The notes beneath the pieces were generated by a model. It saw nothing but the letters and a program-made list of their open reading frames with translations, did no database searches and was not told the DNA's origin. A stretch of DNA of 20,289 bases from an uncultured Collinsella sp. (lineage in GTDB: Bacteria > Actinomycetota > Coriobacteriia > Coriobacteriales > Coriobacteriaceae). Below are positions 5,701 through 13,580 of this stretch, piece by piece (position 1 is the stretch's first letter; the number at the start of each line of letters is the position of its first letter). Location: the NCBI GenBank assembly GCA_900551605.1, contig URWS01000001.1, positions 1 through 20,289 of the forward strand. The letters run 5' to 3'. Position numbers and translations under genes: made by a program.

Positions 5701-7320
5701 CTACAGCGAGTCGATAAAGCGCTGCTGGGCGGCGCGGCCGGCTTCGTCCCACTTAAAGACGCCGGCGTTGTCGAGCACGTGGCCAAACACCACGCCGACC
5801 TCCTCGTGCAGGATATCGATGGCGTTGTCTGCCGTAAGCTCGTCGGCGCGGCGGGCAAAAACGTCTTCGGCCCATGCGGCGTGGTTGCGGCATAGATCAT
5901 CGCCCTCGAGCGCGCTAGCAAGGTCGTAGCTGGCATCGACCTTGGCCGCCAGCAGGTGCTCGCGGACAGCGCCGAGCTCGGGAACCAGGCGCGGCGGAAG
6001 AATGGCCAGGCCCATGACCTCGATCAGGCCGATGTTCTCCTTCTTAATGTGGTGGTACTCGGCATGCGGGTGGAACACGCCCAGCGGATGCTCGTCGGTC
6101 GTGATGTTGCAGCGAAGCGCCAGGTAGGCCTCGTAGATTTCGCCGCCGGCATTTCCGCGAGAGTCGACGCGGCGGATGACGGGCGTCACGGTGTTGTGCG
6201 CCACGCCATCGGCTGTGTACGCGATGACGCCCACAGACTCATCGGTCCACTCGCGCCAGGCGAGGATAATCTTCTCGGCAGCGTCGAGCAGCTGAGCGCG
6301 GTCATGCGAGCGCAGGCGCAGCACCGAGAGCGGCCACTGCAGCACGGTACCGCTGACCTGGTCAAAACCGGGCACGCTAAACTGCGAGACCTCGGCGGCA
6401 TGCATCATGGGGAACTCGTGCGCGCCGCCCTGGAAGTGGTCGTGCGACAGAATCGAGCCGCCCACGATGGGCAGGTCGGCGTTGGAGCCAATAAAGTAGT
6501 GCGGGAACAGGTCGACAAAGTCGAGCAGGCAGGTCAGCCCCTTGCGGTCGACGTGCATCGGACGATGCTCGGAGCTCATGGCAATGCAGTGCTCGTTAAA
6601 GTACGCGTACGGGCTGTATTGGAAGCCCCAGCGCTCGCCGTCGAGCTTAATGGGGATAACGCGCAGATTCTGGCGGGCGGGATGGGCGCCGCCGTCGGCT
6701 GCAGCGGAGCGTCCGGGATAGCCCTCGTTTTCGATGCAGAGCTGGCAGGCGGGATACTTCTCGCCCGTGTTTTTGGCGGCGCCGGCCGCGGCAATATCGC
6801 GCGGGTCCTTTTCGGGCTTTGACAGGTTGATGGTAATCTCGAGGTCGCCCCAGTTGGTGGGGGTGCTCCATTTGATGTTGCGCGCGATGGCGGCACGGCG
6901 CACGTAGCCGGCGTCGCAGCACAGGCCGTAGAACCAATCAGTCGCGGCGCGGGGCTCGTTGACGCCCATGCGGCCGTTGAATTCCTCGTTTACAACCGAA
7001 GGCCTCGGCATCAGCACGCCCATGATGCGCATGGCGATGCGGTCGCGGCCCGATACCGTGTCCTCGGCAGCACCGTTGGCAACAGCCGCCTCGGCAAGCG
7101 CGGCAAGTGTGCCTTCAAGGTCAAAGTTGGGCAGGGTATCGGGGTGCAAGAGCGAGAGTTTCTCGACCTGGAGCGCCCAGGCCATGTCGAGCGCCGGGCC
7201 CGTGGCGCCGATGCACTCCAAAATGGTGTTGTAGGCCCAGATGCGATCGTCCTGTCGGATCATCGATCGATGGATGGCATACTCAATCAAGCCCTGCGCG
7301 GCCTCGCGCACGTCAGTCAT
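5701..7320 (-). CDS. galT: UDP-glucose--hexose-1-phosphate uridylyltransferase (class II GalT)
   Basis: Exchanges UMP between UDP-glucose and galactose-1-phosphate in the Leloir pathway. At 539 residues it is slightly long for the Firmicutes-type (class II) enzyme. It has the active-site HDHFQGG (293-299, H-x-H-x-Q), the class II block HHIKKENIGLIEVMGLAILP (423-442), and CxxC at 193-196. The ATG at 7320 overlaps the galK stop codon (TAATG), implying translational coupling. An in-frame ATG three codons earlier (7329) is an alternative: it lies 10 bases after an AAGGGGG tract inside galK. The class I bacterial GalT is unrelated in this C-terminal half. It is the second gene of galKT and is followed by a strong terminator. 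Confidence 0.93.
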   Translation of the reverse strand: MTDVREAAQGLIEYAIHRSMIRQDDRIWAYNTILECIGATGPALDMAWALQVEKLSLLHPDTLPNFDLEGTLAALAEAAVANGAAEDTVSGRDRIAMRIMGVLMPRPSVVNEEFNGRMGVNEPRAATDWFYGLCCDAGYVRRAAIARNIKWSTPTNWGDLEITINLSKPEKDPRDIAAAGAAKNTGEKYPACQLCIENEGYPGRSAAADGGAHPARQNLRVIPIKLDGERWGFQYSPYAYFNEHCIAMSSEHRPMHVDRKGLTCLLDFVDLFPHYFIGSNADLPIVGGSILSHDHFQGGAHEFPMMHAAEVSQFSVPGFDQVSGTVLQWPLSVLRLRSHDRAQLLDAAEKIILAWREWTDESVGVIAYTADGVAHNTVTPVIRRVDSRGNAGGEIYEAYLALRCNITTDEHPLGVFHPHAEYHHIKKENIGLIEVMGLAILPPRLVPELGAVREHLLAAKVDASYDLASALEGDDLCRNHAAWAEDVFARRADELTADNAIDILHEEVGVVFGHVLDNAGVFKWDEAGRAAQQRFIDSL

Positions 7321-8525
7321 TACAGCCATGCCGCGTAAGCCCCCTTGTCAGAAATTGCGTAGTGGCGGGCAGAGCCCTCGCCCAGCCAGCCGTTCATCTT
7401 GGCAATGAAGGTGTCGACCAGGTCGAGCGGCACGAAGGCCTGGATGGTGCCACCAAAGCCGCCACCGTGGATACGGACGGCGCCACGGCCGTCGAGCACG
7501 TGCTCGGCCAGCGCCAGGGCATACATGGAGGACTGCTCGGAGCCCAGCTTGGCAACGACATTCTGTAGGTACATGGCAGAGCTGGCGCCGGACTCGCGCG
7601 TCAGGACCAGGAACTGATCGATGTCTCCGGCGTTCAGGGCAGCCCAGCGCTTGTCGACCAGGCCGTTTTCGTACCAGTAGTGAACGGCGCGCAGGCAGGC
7701 GCGGTCGCCCAGCTTGGCGCGCAGCTCGGGGAGCTTGGCGTCAAAGTCCGCCACGTTTACCTCGCACAGGCGTGCCTTGCCAAACTCGGCAGCGACGTCC
7801 TGCATCTCGCGCGGAACGGCGGCGTAGTCGTCGGTGGCGGCCACGTGGTCGGCACCGACCTTAACGAGCACGAGCGCATAACCGTGATCCTCAAAGTTGA
7901 GCTCGAGCTTCTGGGTTTTAGGCTGAGCCTGGTCCTCAAAGTCCATGTAGGCGAGGCCGCCCAGGCACACAGCGGCCTGGTCCATCAGACCGCAGGGCTT
8001 GCCGTAATAGTTGTTCTCGGTGCGCTGGCTCATCTGGGCGAGCGCGACGGGCTCGATGGCGGGTGCTCCCCAGAGCGTCTCCATGGCGCGACCGTATGCC
8101 GCCTCGACAGCAGCGGAGCTGGAAAGGCCGCCGCCCGAGGGGACAGAGCAGGTGAAGGCGAAGTCGAAGCCCTGGGGCTCAACGCCCAGAGCAGCGATTT
8201 CGTGGGCCATGCCGCGGACGAGGCTCGCGGACGTGCCCTTCTCGGACTCCTGAACGTCTAGCGTGTCGAGCGCGATTTCAAACGTGGGATAGCCCTCGTC
8301 GGCTACGCGAACCTTGTTGGAATCGGTTGCCACGGCGATGCCGTCAACGGCGACATCGAGCGAGCCGGCGATAACGTGGCCACCCTCGTGGTCAGTGTGG
8401 TTGCCGCTGATCTCGGAGCGGCCGGGCGCGTGCACGTAGAGCACCTGGCGGTCGCCGATGGGGCCAAACTCCTCTTCGAACAGCTTGGTGAGCGTGGCGA
8501 ATGTCTTTTCGTCGGGGGTGGTCAT
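7320..8525 (-). CDS. galK: galactokinase with a variant signature
   Basis: GHMP-family kinase, expected to make galactose-1-phosphate from galactose and ATP. The 401 residues contain the ATP loop PSGGGLSSSAA (129-139), GLMDQ with the presumed catalytic Asp182, and the third GHMP motif GGGFGGT (354-360). The galactokinase signature is altered: APGRSEISGNHTDHEGG (33-49) where classical enzymes read GRVNLIGEHTDY, so the Glu and Tyr are replaced by Asn and His. I believe this is a known clade-level variant in Firmicutes/Actinobacteria. Coupling to galT supports galactose as substrate; N-acetylgalactosamine is a weaker alternative. The ATG at 8525 follows AAGGAAAGGA by five bases. Divergent operators upstream point to control by the LacI-type gene at 8864. 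Confidence 0.92.
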   Translation of the reverse strand: MTTPDEKTFATLTKLFEEEFGPIGDRQVLYVHAPGRSEISGNHTDHEGGHVIAGSLDVAVDGIAVATDSNKVRVADEGYPTFEIALDTLDVQESEKGTSASLVRGMAHEIAALGVEPQGFDFAFTCSVPSGGGLSSSAAVEAAYGRAMETLWGAPAIEPVALAQMSQRTENNYYGKPCGLMDQAAVCLGGLAYMDFEDQAQPKTQKLELNFEDHGYALVLVKVGADHVAATDDYAAVPREMQDVAAEFGKARLCEVNVADFDAKLPELRAKLGDRACLRAVHYWYENGLVDKRWAALNAGDIDQFLVLTRESGASSAMYLQNVVAKLGSEQSSMYALALAEHVLDGRGAVRIHGGGFGGTIQAFVPLDLVDTFIAKMNGWLGEGSARHYAISDKGAYAAWL

Positions 8526-8565
8526 GGGAGTCCTTTCCTTGGCGCGCCCGGGTGGGTTTTGCGTC

Positions 8566-8583
8566 GTTATGAGTACGTTAACA
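8566..8583 (+). promoter_or_regulatory. operator-like arm 1 (galK side)
   Basis: GTTATGAGTACGTTAACA is repeated as its perfect reverse complement at 8634-8651, 50 bases away. It contains GAGTACGTTAACA, a LacI-type half-palindrome around a central CG. It lies 41 bases upstream of the galK start. The remaining 8526-8863 gap holds no gene. Confidence 0.7.
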
Positions 8584-8633
8584 ACTTAAAGCGGCATGAA
8601 CCAAGTGTTCACGATACCGCACGTTACGGGCTA

Positions 8634-8651
8634 TGTTAACGTACTCATAAC
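8634..8651 (-). promoter_or_regulatory. operator-like arm 2, inverted, over a possible galK promoter
   Basis: Perfect 18-base reverse complement of 8566-8583. On the minus strand its TTAACA (8640-8635) stands 17 bases before TATCGT, a fair -35/-10 pair for galK. A repressor on both arms could loop out the 50 bases that contain this promoter. The promoter call is tentative. Confidence 0.6.
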
Positions 8652-8757
8652 ACATCGCTTGTCACTTTTTGAGAATCTGGTAATCGGTAGAAATACAGCC
8701 GTGAACGGTATTGCCGTATGGACTTATAAAGCAGAAGAGATGCGGATTGAAAAAGTA

Positions 8758-8770
8758 GAGTACGTTAACA
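8758..8770 (+). promoter_or_regulatory. operator-like site 3 (regulator side)
   Basis: A third exact copy of GAGTACGTTAACA, in the orientation of arm 1, sits 94 bases before the LacI-type gene and just after TTGAAA (8748-8753), in a position suited to autoregulation. Confidence 0.62.
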
Positions 8771-8863
8771 TGCGTCCGACGATAGCGGGCCTCGGCGCGG
8801 GCTAAACTCCTACCCGGGCCGGCATTCACGCTATTCAGATCTCGCAAGGGTGAAGGTGATCCT

Positions 8864-9895
8864 GTGGCAAGGCGCCCGTCCAACGATACAGGTACGCGTC
8901 CGGTCTCCATGGCCGACGTCGCCCGCGCTGCTGGCGTTTCGCAGCAGACGGTTTCGCGCGTCGCCAACGGCTTGCCCAACGTTAACGAGCAGACGCGCCA
9001 GCGCGTGCAGTCCGCTATGCAAGAGCTCGGCTTTCGTCCGAGTTATGCCGGTCGCTCGCTGCGCGACGGTCGATACCATTCGGTTGGCCTATGCGTCAAC
9101 GATGTCACCAAGTTTGGCAACCTCTCAATGATCGACGGCATCGCCAGCGCTGCTCGCGAGCATAATTGTGCCATCACGCTGGTCGAGATGTCCAAGACCG
9201 AGGAGTTTTCGCTTGCCGAGGCCACGCGTCGTATGGCCGCACTGCCCGTGGACGGCATCATCATCGGCATGAGCCGCATGGCGCCCGATTTTGAGACGTT
9301 TGATCCACTGCCGGGCATTGGCACGGTCATCGTTACCATGTATGCGCACCCGCGGGTGACCACGGTCGATTCCGATCATTACGGCTGCTCGCTATTGCTT
9401 ATGGATCACCTGTTTGAGCTGGGGCACGAGCAGATTCGCTATATTGGCGGCCCGTCGTTCTCGGTCGACGAACAATTTCGTCGCGCCGGTTGGCAGGATG
9501 CACTCGAGCGTAAACACATCGAGCCGGCAGAGCCGCTCGAGGGCGACTGGTCTGCAAACAGCGGCTACGAGGCCGGCAGGCGCCTGGCCGAGCACGATCA
9601 CACCATGACGGCGATTTACGCGGCAAACGACCAGATGGCAAACGGCGCAATTGCGGCGCTGCGCGATAGCGGCCTGCGTGTGCCCGAGGACGTGAGCGTG
9701 GTGGGCGTCGATGATTCGCTCGATGATTTTGTGGCACACAACGAGCTCACGACCGTGCGATTCGATCTACATCAGCGCGGACGCGAGGTGTTTGAGCATG
9801 CGGTTCCCGAGGCGGGTACGGCGGGCAAAACCGTTGCCATCCGTATTCCCGGCCAGCTCATTATTCGACATAGCACGGCGATACTGCGCGCATAG
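8864..9895 (+). CDS. LacI/GalR-family transcriptional regulator
   Basis: A 343-residue cytoplasmic regulator. The N-terminal helix-turn-helix SMADVARAAGVSQQTVSRVANG (15-36) and the hinge region up to about 65 are textbook LacI family; the rest is a periplasmic-binding-protein-like sensor domain (for example DGIIIGMSR, YAANDQMANGAIAAL, VPEDVSVVGVDD). The start is the GTG at 8864, supported by GAAGGTGA (8852-8859); no ATG lies near enough to the HTH. It is divergent from galKT and shares an intergenic region with three GAGTACGTTAACA sites, so it is most likely the galactose-responsive repressor of galKT and of itself. The effector is inferred from context only. Confidence 0.92.
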   Translation: MARRPSNDTGTRPVSMADVARAAGVSQQTVSRVANGLPNVNEQTRQRVQSAMQELGFRPSYAGRSLRDGRYHSVGLCVNDVTKFGNLSMIDGIASAAREHNCAITLVEMSKTEEFSLAEATRRMAALPVDGIIIGMSRMAPDFETFDPLPGIGTVIVTMYAHPRVTTVDSDHYGCSLLLMDHLFELGHEQIRYIGGPSFSVDEQFRRAGWQDALERKHIEPAEPLEGDWSANSGYEAGRRLAEHDHTMTAIYAANDQMANGAIAALRDSGLRVPEDVSVVGVDDSLDDFVAHNELTTVRFDLHQRGREVFEHAVPEAGTAGKTVAIRIPGQLIIRHSTAILRA

Positions 9896-9984
9896 TTTGT
9901 GCAGGTCAACGGCAGTATATTCCGCCTCAATTACAATCGGTAAGGATGCTGACGGATAGCCGTGGCTATGAAGGCGAGTGTTAT

Positions 9985-10008
9985 GATAGACGGGTTCTTT
10001 TGTCTATC
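9985..10008 (+). other. hairpin in the flavodiiron gene leader
   Basis: GATAGAC (9985-9991) and GTCTATC (10002-10008) are perfect inverted repeats with a 10-base loop, ending one base before the AGGAGG at 10010-10015. It could be an operator or could mask the ribosome binding site; function unknown. Confidence 0.45.
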
Positions 10009-10024
10009 TAGGAGGCTTTGCCTG

Positions 10025-11185
10025 ATGGAGATCACCAAGGATATCCGCTACATCGGTGTCGACGATCACGACATTGACCTGTTCGAGGGCCAGTACGATG
10101 TGTCCGAGAACGGTATGGCATACAACAGCTACGTTATCTTGGGCGAAAAGATCGCTGTCGCCGATTCAGTCGACGGCGGTTTTGTTGACGAGTGGCTCGG
10201 CAACCTCGAGGCCGTGCTCGATGGCCGTACGCCTGACTACCTGATCGTCCATCACATGGAGCCCGATCACTCCGCCGGTATCGCCGCCTTTATGGAGCGC
10301 TATCCCCAGGCACAGATTGTGGCCAGCATGGGCGCCTTCCGCATGATGGTCAACTACTTTGGCACCGACTTCCCCGAGCGCAAAATGGTCGTCAAAGAGG
10401 GCGATGTGCTCGATCTGGGCGGCCACAGCCTGACCTTTATCGGCGCCCCCAACGTTCACTGGCCCGAGGTGATTTTCTCCTACGAGTCCACCGACAAGGT
10501 GCTCTTTAGTGCCGACGGCTTTGGCAAGTTCGGCGCCAACGACATCGAGGATCCGGAAGGGTGGGCCTGCGAGGCCCGCCGTTACTACTTTGGCATCGTC
10601 GGTAAGTTTGGCAAGTTCGTGCAGGCCGTCCTCAAGAAGGCCGCCGACCTGGACATCCAGATCATCTGCCCGCTCCACGGCCCCGTGCTGACCGAGAACC
10701 TGGGCTACTACCTCGACACCTATAACACCTGGTCGAGCTATCAGCCCGAGGACGAGGGCATCACGATCGCCTATGCGAGCGTGTATGGCCATCTGAAGGC
10801 TGCCGTCGAGGAGCTCGCATCTGCGCTCGAGGCTCGCGGCCAGAAGGTCTCCGTCTTTGACCTGGCTCGCGACGACATGGCCGAGGCCGTTGAGGATGCG
10901 TTCCGCTACGACCGTCTGGTGCTCGCCTCCATTACCTATCAGGGCGAGATCTTCCCGTGCATGAGCACCTTTATCCACACGCTCGCCGAGCATGCCTACC
11001 AGAACCGCACCGTGGCGCTTGTCGAGTCCGGTTCCTGGGCGCCCGCAGCTGCCAAGGTTATGACCAAGGAGCTCGAGGGCATGAAGGACATCACCCTGAC
11101 GCAGAACAAGGTGACTGTGCTGGGCTCGCTCAACGACGCCTCGCGCGCCCAAATCGAGGCCCTCGCCGACGAGCTGTCCAAGTAG
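10025..11185 (+). CDS. flavodiiron protein (A-type flavoprotein, FprA-like)
   Basis: A soluble oxygen and/or nitric oxide reductase that protects anaerobes. The 386 residues combine a metallo-beta-lactamase-like diiron domain (about 1-240) with a C-terminal flavodoxin domain (about 246-386). All diiron ligands are visible: HMEPDH (77-82: His77, Glu79, Asp81, His82), His145, Asp164 (FSADGFG) and His218 (CPLHGP). The FMN loop is YASVYGH (250-256). No rubredoxin or reductase domain is fused, so a separate electron donor is needed. The ATG at 10025 has AGGAGG nine bases upstream; an in-frame ATG at 9962 would place the hairpin in the coding sequence and is not supported. It is monocistronic, with a terminator directly after it. 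Confidence 0.93.
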   Translation: MEITKDIRYIGVDDHDIDLFEGQYDVSENGMAYNSYVILGEKIAVADSVDGGFVDEWLGNLEAVLDGRTPDYLIVHHMEPDHSAGIAAFMERYPQAQIVASMGAFRMMVNYFGTDFPERKMVVKEGDVLDLGGHSLTFIGAPNVHWPEVIFSYESTDKVLFSADGFGKFGANDIEDPEGWACEARRYYFGIVGKFGKFVQAVLKKAADLDIQIICPLHGPVLTENLGYYLDTYNTWSSYQPEDEGITIAYASVYGHLKAAVEELASALEARGQKVSVFDLARDDMAEAVEDAFRYDRLVLASITYQGEIFPCMSTFIHTLAEHAYQNRTVALVESGSWAPAAAKVMTKELEGMKDITLTQNKVTVLGSLNDASRAQIEALADELSK

Positions 11186-11207
11186 CGATATATCGCTTTT
11201 AACGCTC

Positions 11208-11250
11208 AAACCACCACGAAGGGGACAGGCACCTTTGTGGTGGTTTTTGT
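11208..11250. terminator. intrinsic terminator between convergent genes
   Basis: A stem of about 15 bp (AAACCACCACgAAGG, 11208-11222, with CCTTtGTGGTGGTTT, 11232-11246; one G-T pair) precedes TTTTTGTTT on the plus strand. It ends at the stop codon of the DeoR gene, so it serves the flavodiiron gene and perhaps, more weakly, the minus strand. Confidence 0.85.
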
Positions 11251-12054
11251 TTAAGCGCCGGCGATGACGAGGGCTGGACGTGAGCTGTCAGTGGCCTCGG
11301 CGATCGAGGTGGCGACGGCATGGTCGGGGTCACGGTCCATCACGATGGAGTCGACATCGGCAAGCTCGGCAAAGCGGTACATGCCGCGTCCGTTAACCTT
11401 GCTGGCGTCCATGAGGGCGACGCTTTGATGGGCCGCGGTGATCATAGCCGTTTTGGTCTCGGCCATCTGCGGAAAGTCGGTCGTAAAGCCGCAACTGGGG
11501 ACAAAAGCGCCAGGGCACATGACGGCAAGATCGGCATGGACCATTTGGAGCGCCTGCATAGTGAGCGGTCCGTACAAATAACGATGGCCTTTGCGCAGCG
11601 CCCCGCCCAGCATGACGACATCGACTGAGGGCATGCTCTCGTCGATGTAATCGGCAATGGTAATGTCTGCTGTGATGACGGTGATACCGTCGCGTTGATC
11701 GAGGAGCCGGACGAACTCGAGCGCCGTGGTGCCCGAGTCGACGAGCAACGTGTCGCCGTCGTTGACGAGCTCGATGGCGCTTTGCGCGATGGCCTGCTTG
11801 GCGGCGACGTTGACATTGATGCGGCGATCCTGCGTGGAGACGGTCAGGCGTTTGTGGAGCGATACGGCACCGCCATGCGTGCGGCGCAGCTTGCCTGCTT
11901 CGGCGAGCGCGTCCAGGTCGGCGCGGGCGGTGACGGAGGACACGCCAAAGGTCTGGGCGATTTCTGCTACCTGCACCGAGGCATTATGATCGAGCATCTC
12001 CATGATGGCGGAACGACGCTCGTCGGCGAAAGCTCGGGTTGTTGCGTGGGCCAT
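11251..12054 (-). CDS. DeoR-family transcriptional regulator (LacR candidate)
   Basis: A 267-residue sugar-phosphate-responsive regulator. The N-terminal winged HTH (VAEIAQTFGVSSVTARADLDAL, about 29-50) ends in the DeoR signature RRTHGGA (57-63). The C-terminal DeoRC domain has the isomerase-like VDSGTTALEF (105-114), and its later GFTTDFPQMAETKTAMI corresponds to the family's effector-pocket stretch. The ATG at 12054 follows GGAG by five bases. It diverges from the class II aldolase gene, and DeoR-type LacR repressors control tagatose-pathway genes in lactic acid bacteria and staphylococci, so LacR is the best candidate role. The GAACATGTTC palindrome at 12195 and similar half-sites before lacA support, but do not prove, control of both loci. 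Confidence 0.88.
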   Translation of the reverse strand: MAHATTRAFADERRSAIMEMLDHNASVQVAEIAQTFGVSSVTARADLDALAEAGKLRRTHGGAVSLHKRLTVSTQDRRINVNVAAKQAIAQSAIELVNDGDTLLVDSGTTALEFVRLLDQRDGITVITADITIADYIDESMPSVDVVMLGGALRKGHRYLYGPLTMQALQMVHADLAVMCPGAFVPSCGFTTDFPQMAETKTAMITAAHQSVALMDASKVNGRGMYRFAELADVDSIVMDRDPDHAVATSIAEATDSSRPALVIAGA

Positions 12055-12092
12055 ATCTGCTCCATCATCGTCTGAAATTTGCAGGAATTGTG

Positions 12093-12204
12093 TTGACTCT
12101 ATTTTCGTTCATTTTCTTTTTGAGTAAGAAAACACCTTTCGATTACTTATCTTTTCTATAAAAGAAAGACGCTGAACGCCCAAAATTCAATATCGAACAT
12201 GTTC
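12093..12204. promoter_or_regulatory. divergent promoter region with GAACATGTTC palindrome
   Basis: The 12055-12389 gap has no gene. Its first ~180 bases are clearly AT-rich relative to the neighbours, with TTGACT (12093-12098) and TATAAA (12157-12162), fitting divergent promoters whose exact positions I cannot fix. The perfect 10-bp palindrome GAACATGTTC (12195-12204) matches the half-sites before lacA and is a candidate DeoR-type operator. Confidence 0.45.
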
Positions 12205-12389
12205 ACTCGGCTCAAATTTCTTCCGTTTGCTTTTCAAAAATGACTGTATTGACCTGCATGGGCTCAATATCTCGCACGTGCAAAGCTGCTGAATTTCATA
12301 CAATGAGCGCAGCAAAACGCAAGGTAAAATGCCTTGTGAACAACTACGCCCGATGTCCAGATGCGGGCGAGGGAGAGGAGCAAACGCTC

Positions 12390-13247
12390 ATGGCACTTGT
12401 TACCACCGAAAAGATGCTCAAGGACGCTCAGGCCGGCCACTACGCTGTTGGCGCTTTCAACGTCGAGAACCTCGAGTTTGTTATGGCCGTTCTGGCCGCT
12501 GCCGAGGAGACCAAGTCCCCCGTCATCATGCAGACCACCCCGGGCACCATCAAGACCGCTGGTCTGGACTACTTCTACGGCATGGTCAAGGCTGCCGCCG
12601 AGCGCGCTTCCGTGCCCGTCGCTCTGCACCTCGATCACGGCGATGGCTATGACCGCTGCATGCAGGCTTTCCGCACGGGCTACACCTCTGTCATGATCGA
12701 CGGTTCGCACGAGTCCTTCGAGGACAACATCGCCCTGACCAAGTCCGTCGCCGATGCTGGCCGCGCCATGGGCGTGCCCGTCGAGGCCGAGCTCGGTAAG
12801 GTTGGCGGCAAGGAGGACGACGGTCCCGCGGTTGAGGGCGAGAGCCCCTACACCGATCCTGCCGAGGCCAAGGAGTTCGTCGAGCGTACCGGCTGCACCT
12901 CCCTCGCAATTGGCGTTGGCACCAGCCACGGCGTGTACACGAGCGATCCCCACATCGAGCAGTCCGTGGTCAAGGCCATCCGCGACGCCGTCGACGTGCC
13001 GCTGGTTCTGCACGGCACCTCCGGTGTGCCCGATGAGCAGGTTGCCGAGGCTGTGAAGAACGGCATCTGCAAGGTTAACTACGCCACCGAGCTGCGTCAG
13101 GCCTACACCAAGGGCTTCATGGCCTACATGGCCGAGAACCCCGCCTGCTTCGACCCCAAGAAGCCGGCCAAGGAGGGCATGCGTGAGATCACCGAGCTGG
13201 TTAAGATCCGCATGACCAACCTCAACTCCGTGGGCAAAGCAGAGTAA
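12390..13247 (+). CDS. gatY: class II tagatose/fructose-1,6-bisphosphate aldolase (GatY/KbaY-like)
   Basis: Zinc-dependent cleavage of tagatose-1,6-bisphosphate to dihydroxyacetone phosphate and glyceraldehyde-3-phosphate, the last step after LacC. The 285-residue protein carries AVGAFNVENLE (19-29), TPGTI (50-54), HLDHGD (80-85), SVMIDGS (100-106), VEAELGKVGGKEDD (131-144), GTSHGVY (177-183) and LVLHGTSG (205-212). With the ATG at 12390 the active-site residues fall at Asp82, His83, His180 and His208, the numbering known for GatY/KbaY; this start also has GGGAGAGGAG upstream. An in-frame ATG at 12240 would add 50 unrelated residues and is rejected. FbaA-type specificity is the alternative, but the divergent DeoR gene and lacABC favour tagatose-1,6-bisphosphate. 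No class I LacD is in the window. Confidence 0.9.
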   Translation: MALVTTEKMLKDAQAGHYAVGAFNVENLEFVMAVLAAAEETKSPVIMQTTPGTIKTAGLDYFYGMVKAAAERASVPVALHLDHGDGYDRCMQAFRTGYTSVMIDGSHESFEDNIALTKSVADAGRAMGVPVEAELGKVGGKEDDGPAVEGESPYTDPAEAKEFVERTGCTSLAIGVGTSHGVYTSDPHIEQSVVKAIRDAVDVPLVLHGTSGVPDEQVAEAVKNGICKVNYATELRQAYTKGFMAYMAENPACFDPKKPAKEGMREITELVKIRMTNLNSVGKAE

Positions 13248-13271
13248 CAGCAAGGGTACTCTGATCCCACC

Positions 13272-13422
13272 GGACGGTTTGGGCGGGTCCCGTACTTAGT
13301 TTCCAAAACGTCCTCGCGCGCGAAGGCCCCCGTTGTCTCGCTTCTTCGAAGCGTTGACAACGGGGGCCTTCGCGCTGCGGAATGATTTTGGAAACTAAGT
13401 ACGGGACCCGCCCAAACCGTCC
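13272..13422. repeat. 151-bp nested palindrome between convergent genes
   Basis: The outer arms 13272-13308 and 13386-13422 are perfect reverse complements over 37 bases. After unpaired stretches of 9 and 10 bases, inner arms 13318-13337 and 13356-13375 pair perfectly over 20 bases, and the tip CGCTTC/GAAGCG (13339-13344 / 13348-13353) closes on TTC. No T-run is present. It lies between the aldolase and HAD genes, so it could block read-through from both sides or be an inserted palindromic repeat. Confidence 0.9.
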
Positions 13423-13429
13423 TGCTCAA

Positions 13430-13556
13430 TCGCCCTTGTGGCGTTAGTGTCGGAAAAATAAGACGTTGCTTTTTGCCCCCTGCGGAAAGATTGGGGAACT
13501 AAGCCCTCGTCCCTCCCAAGTTGACCTTCTCGAGGTCGTCGCCCTTGTGGCGTTAG
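13430..13556 (+). repeat. 18-base direct repeat pair
   Basis: TCGCCCTTGTGGCGTTAG occurs at 13430-13447, seven bases after the large palindrome, and again at 13539-13556, just before the HAD stop codon. With the palindrome these account for most of the 13248-13580 gap; I see no gene there. Confidence 0.75.
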
Positions 13557-13580
13557 GACTGCGAATTTGGGACGGGAGGG

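Noticed and set aside
5956..6822. 288-residue plus-strand ORF over galT
   Set aside because: It is antisense to a well-conserved galT with all active-site motifs; long shadows are expected in GC-rich coding DNA.
12240..12389. N-terminal extension of the aldolase from the ATG at 12240
   Set aside because: It would cover the regulatory region, lacks a ribosome binding site, and shifts the active-site numbering away from the family's 82/83/180/208.
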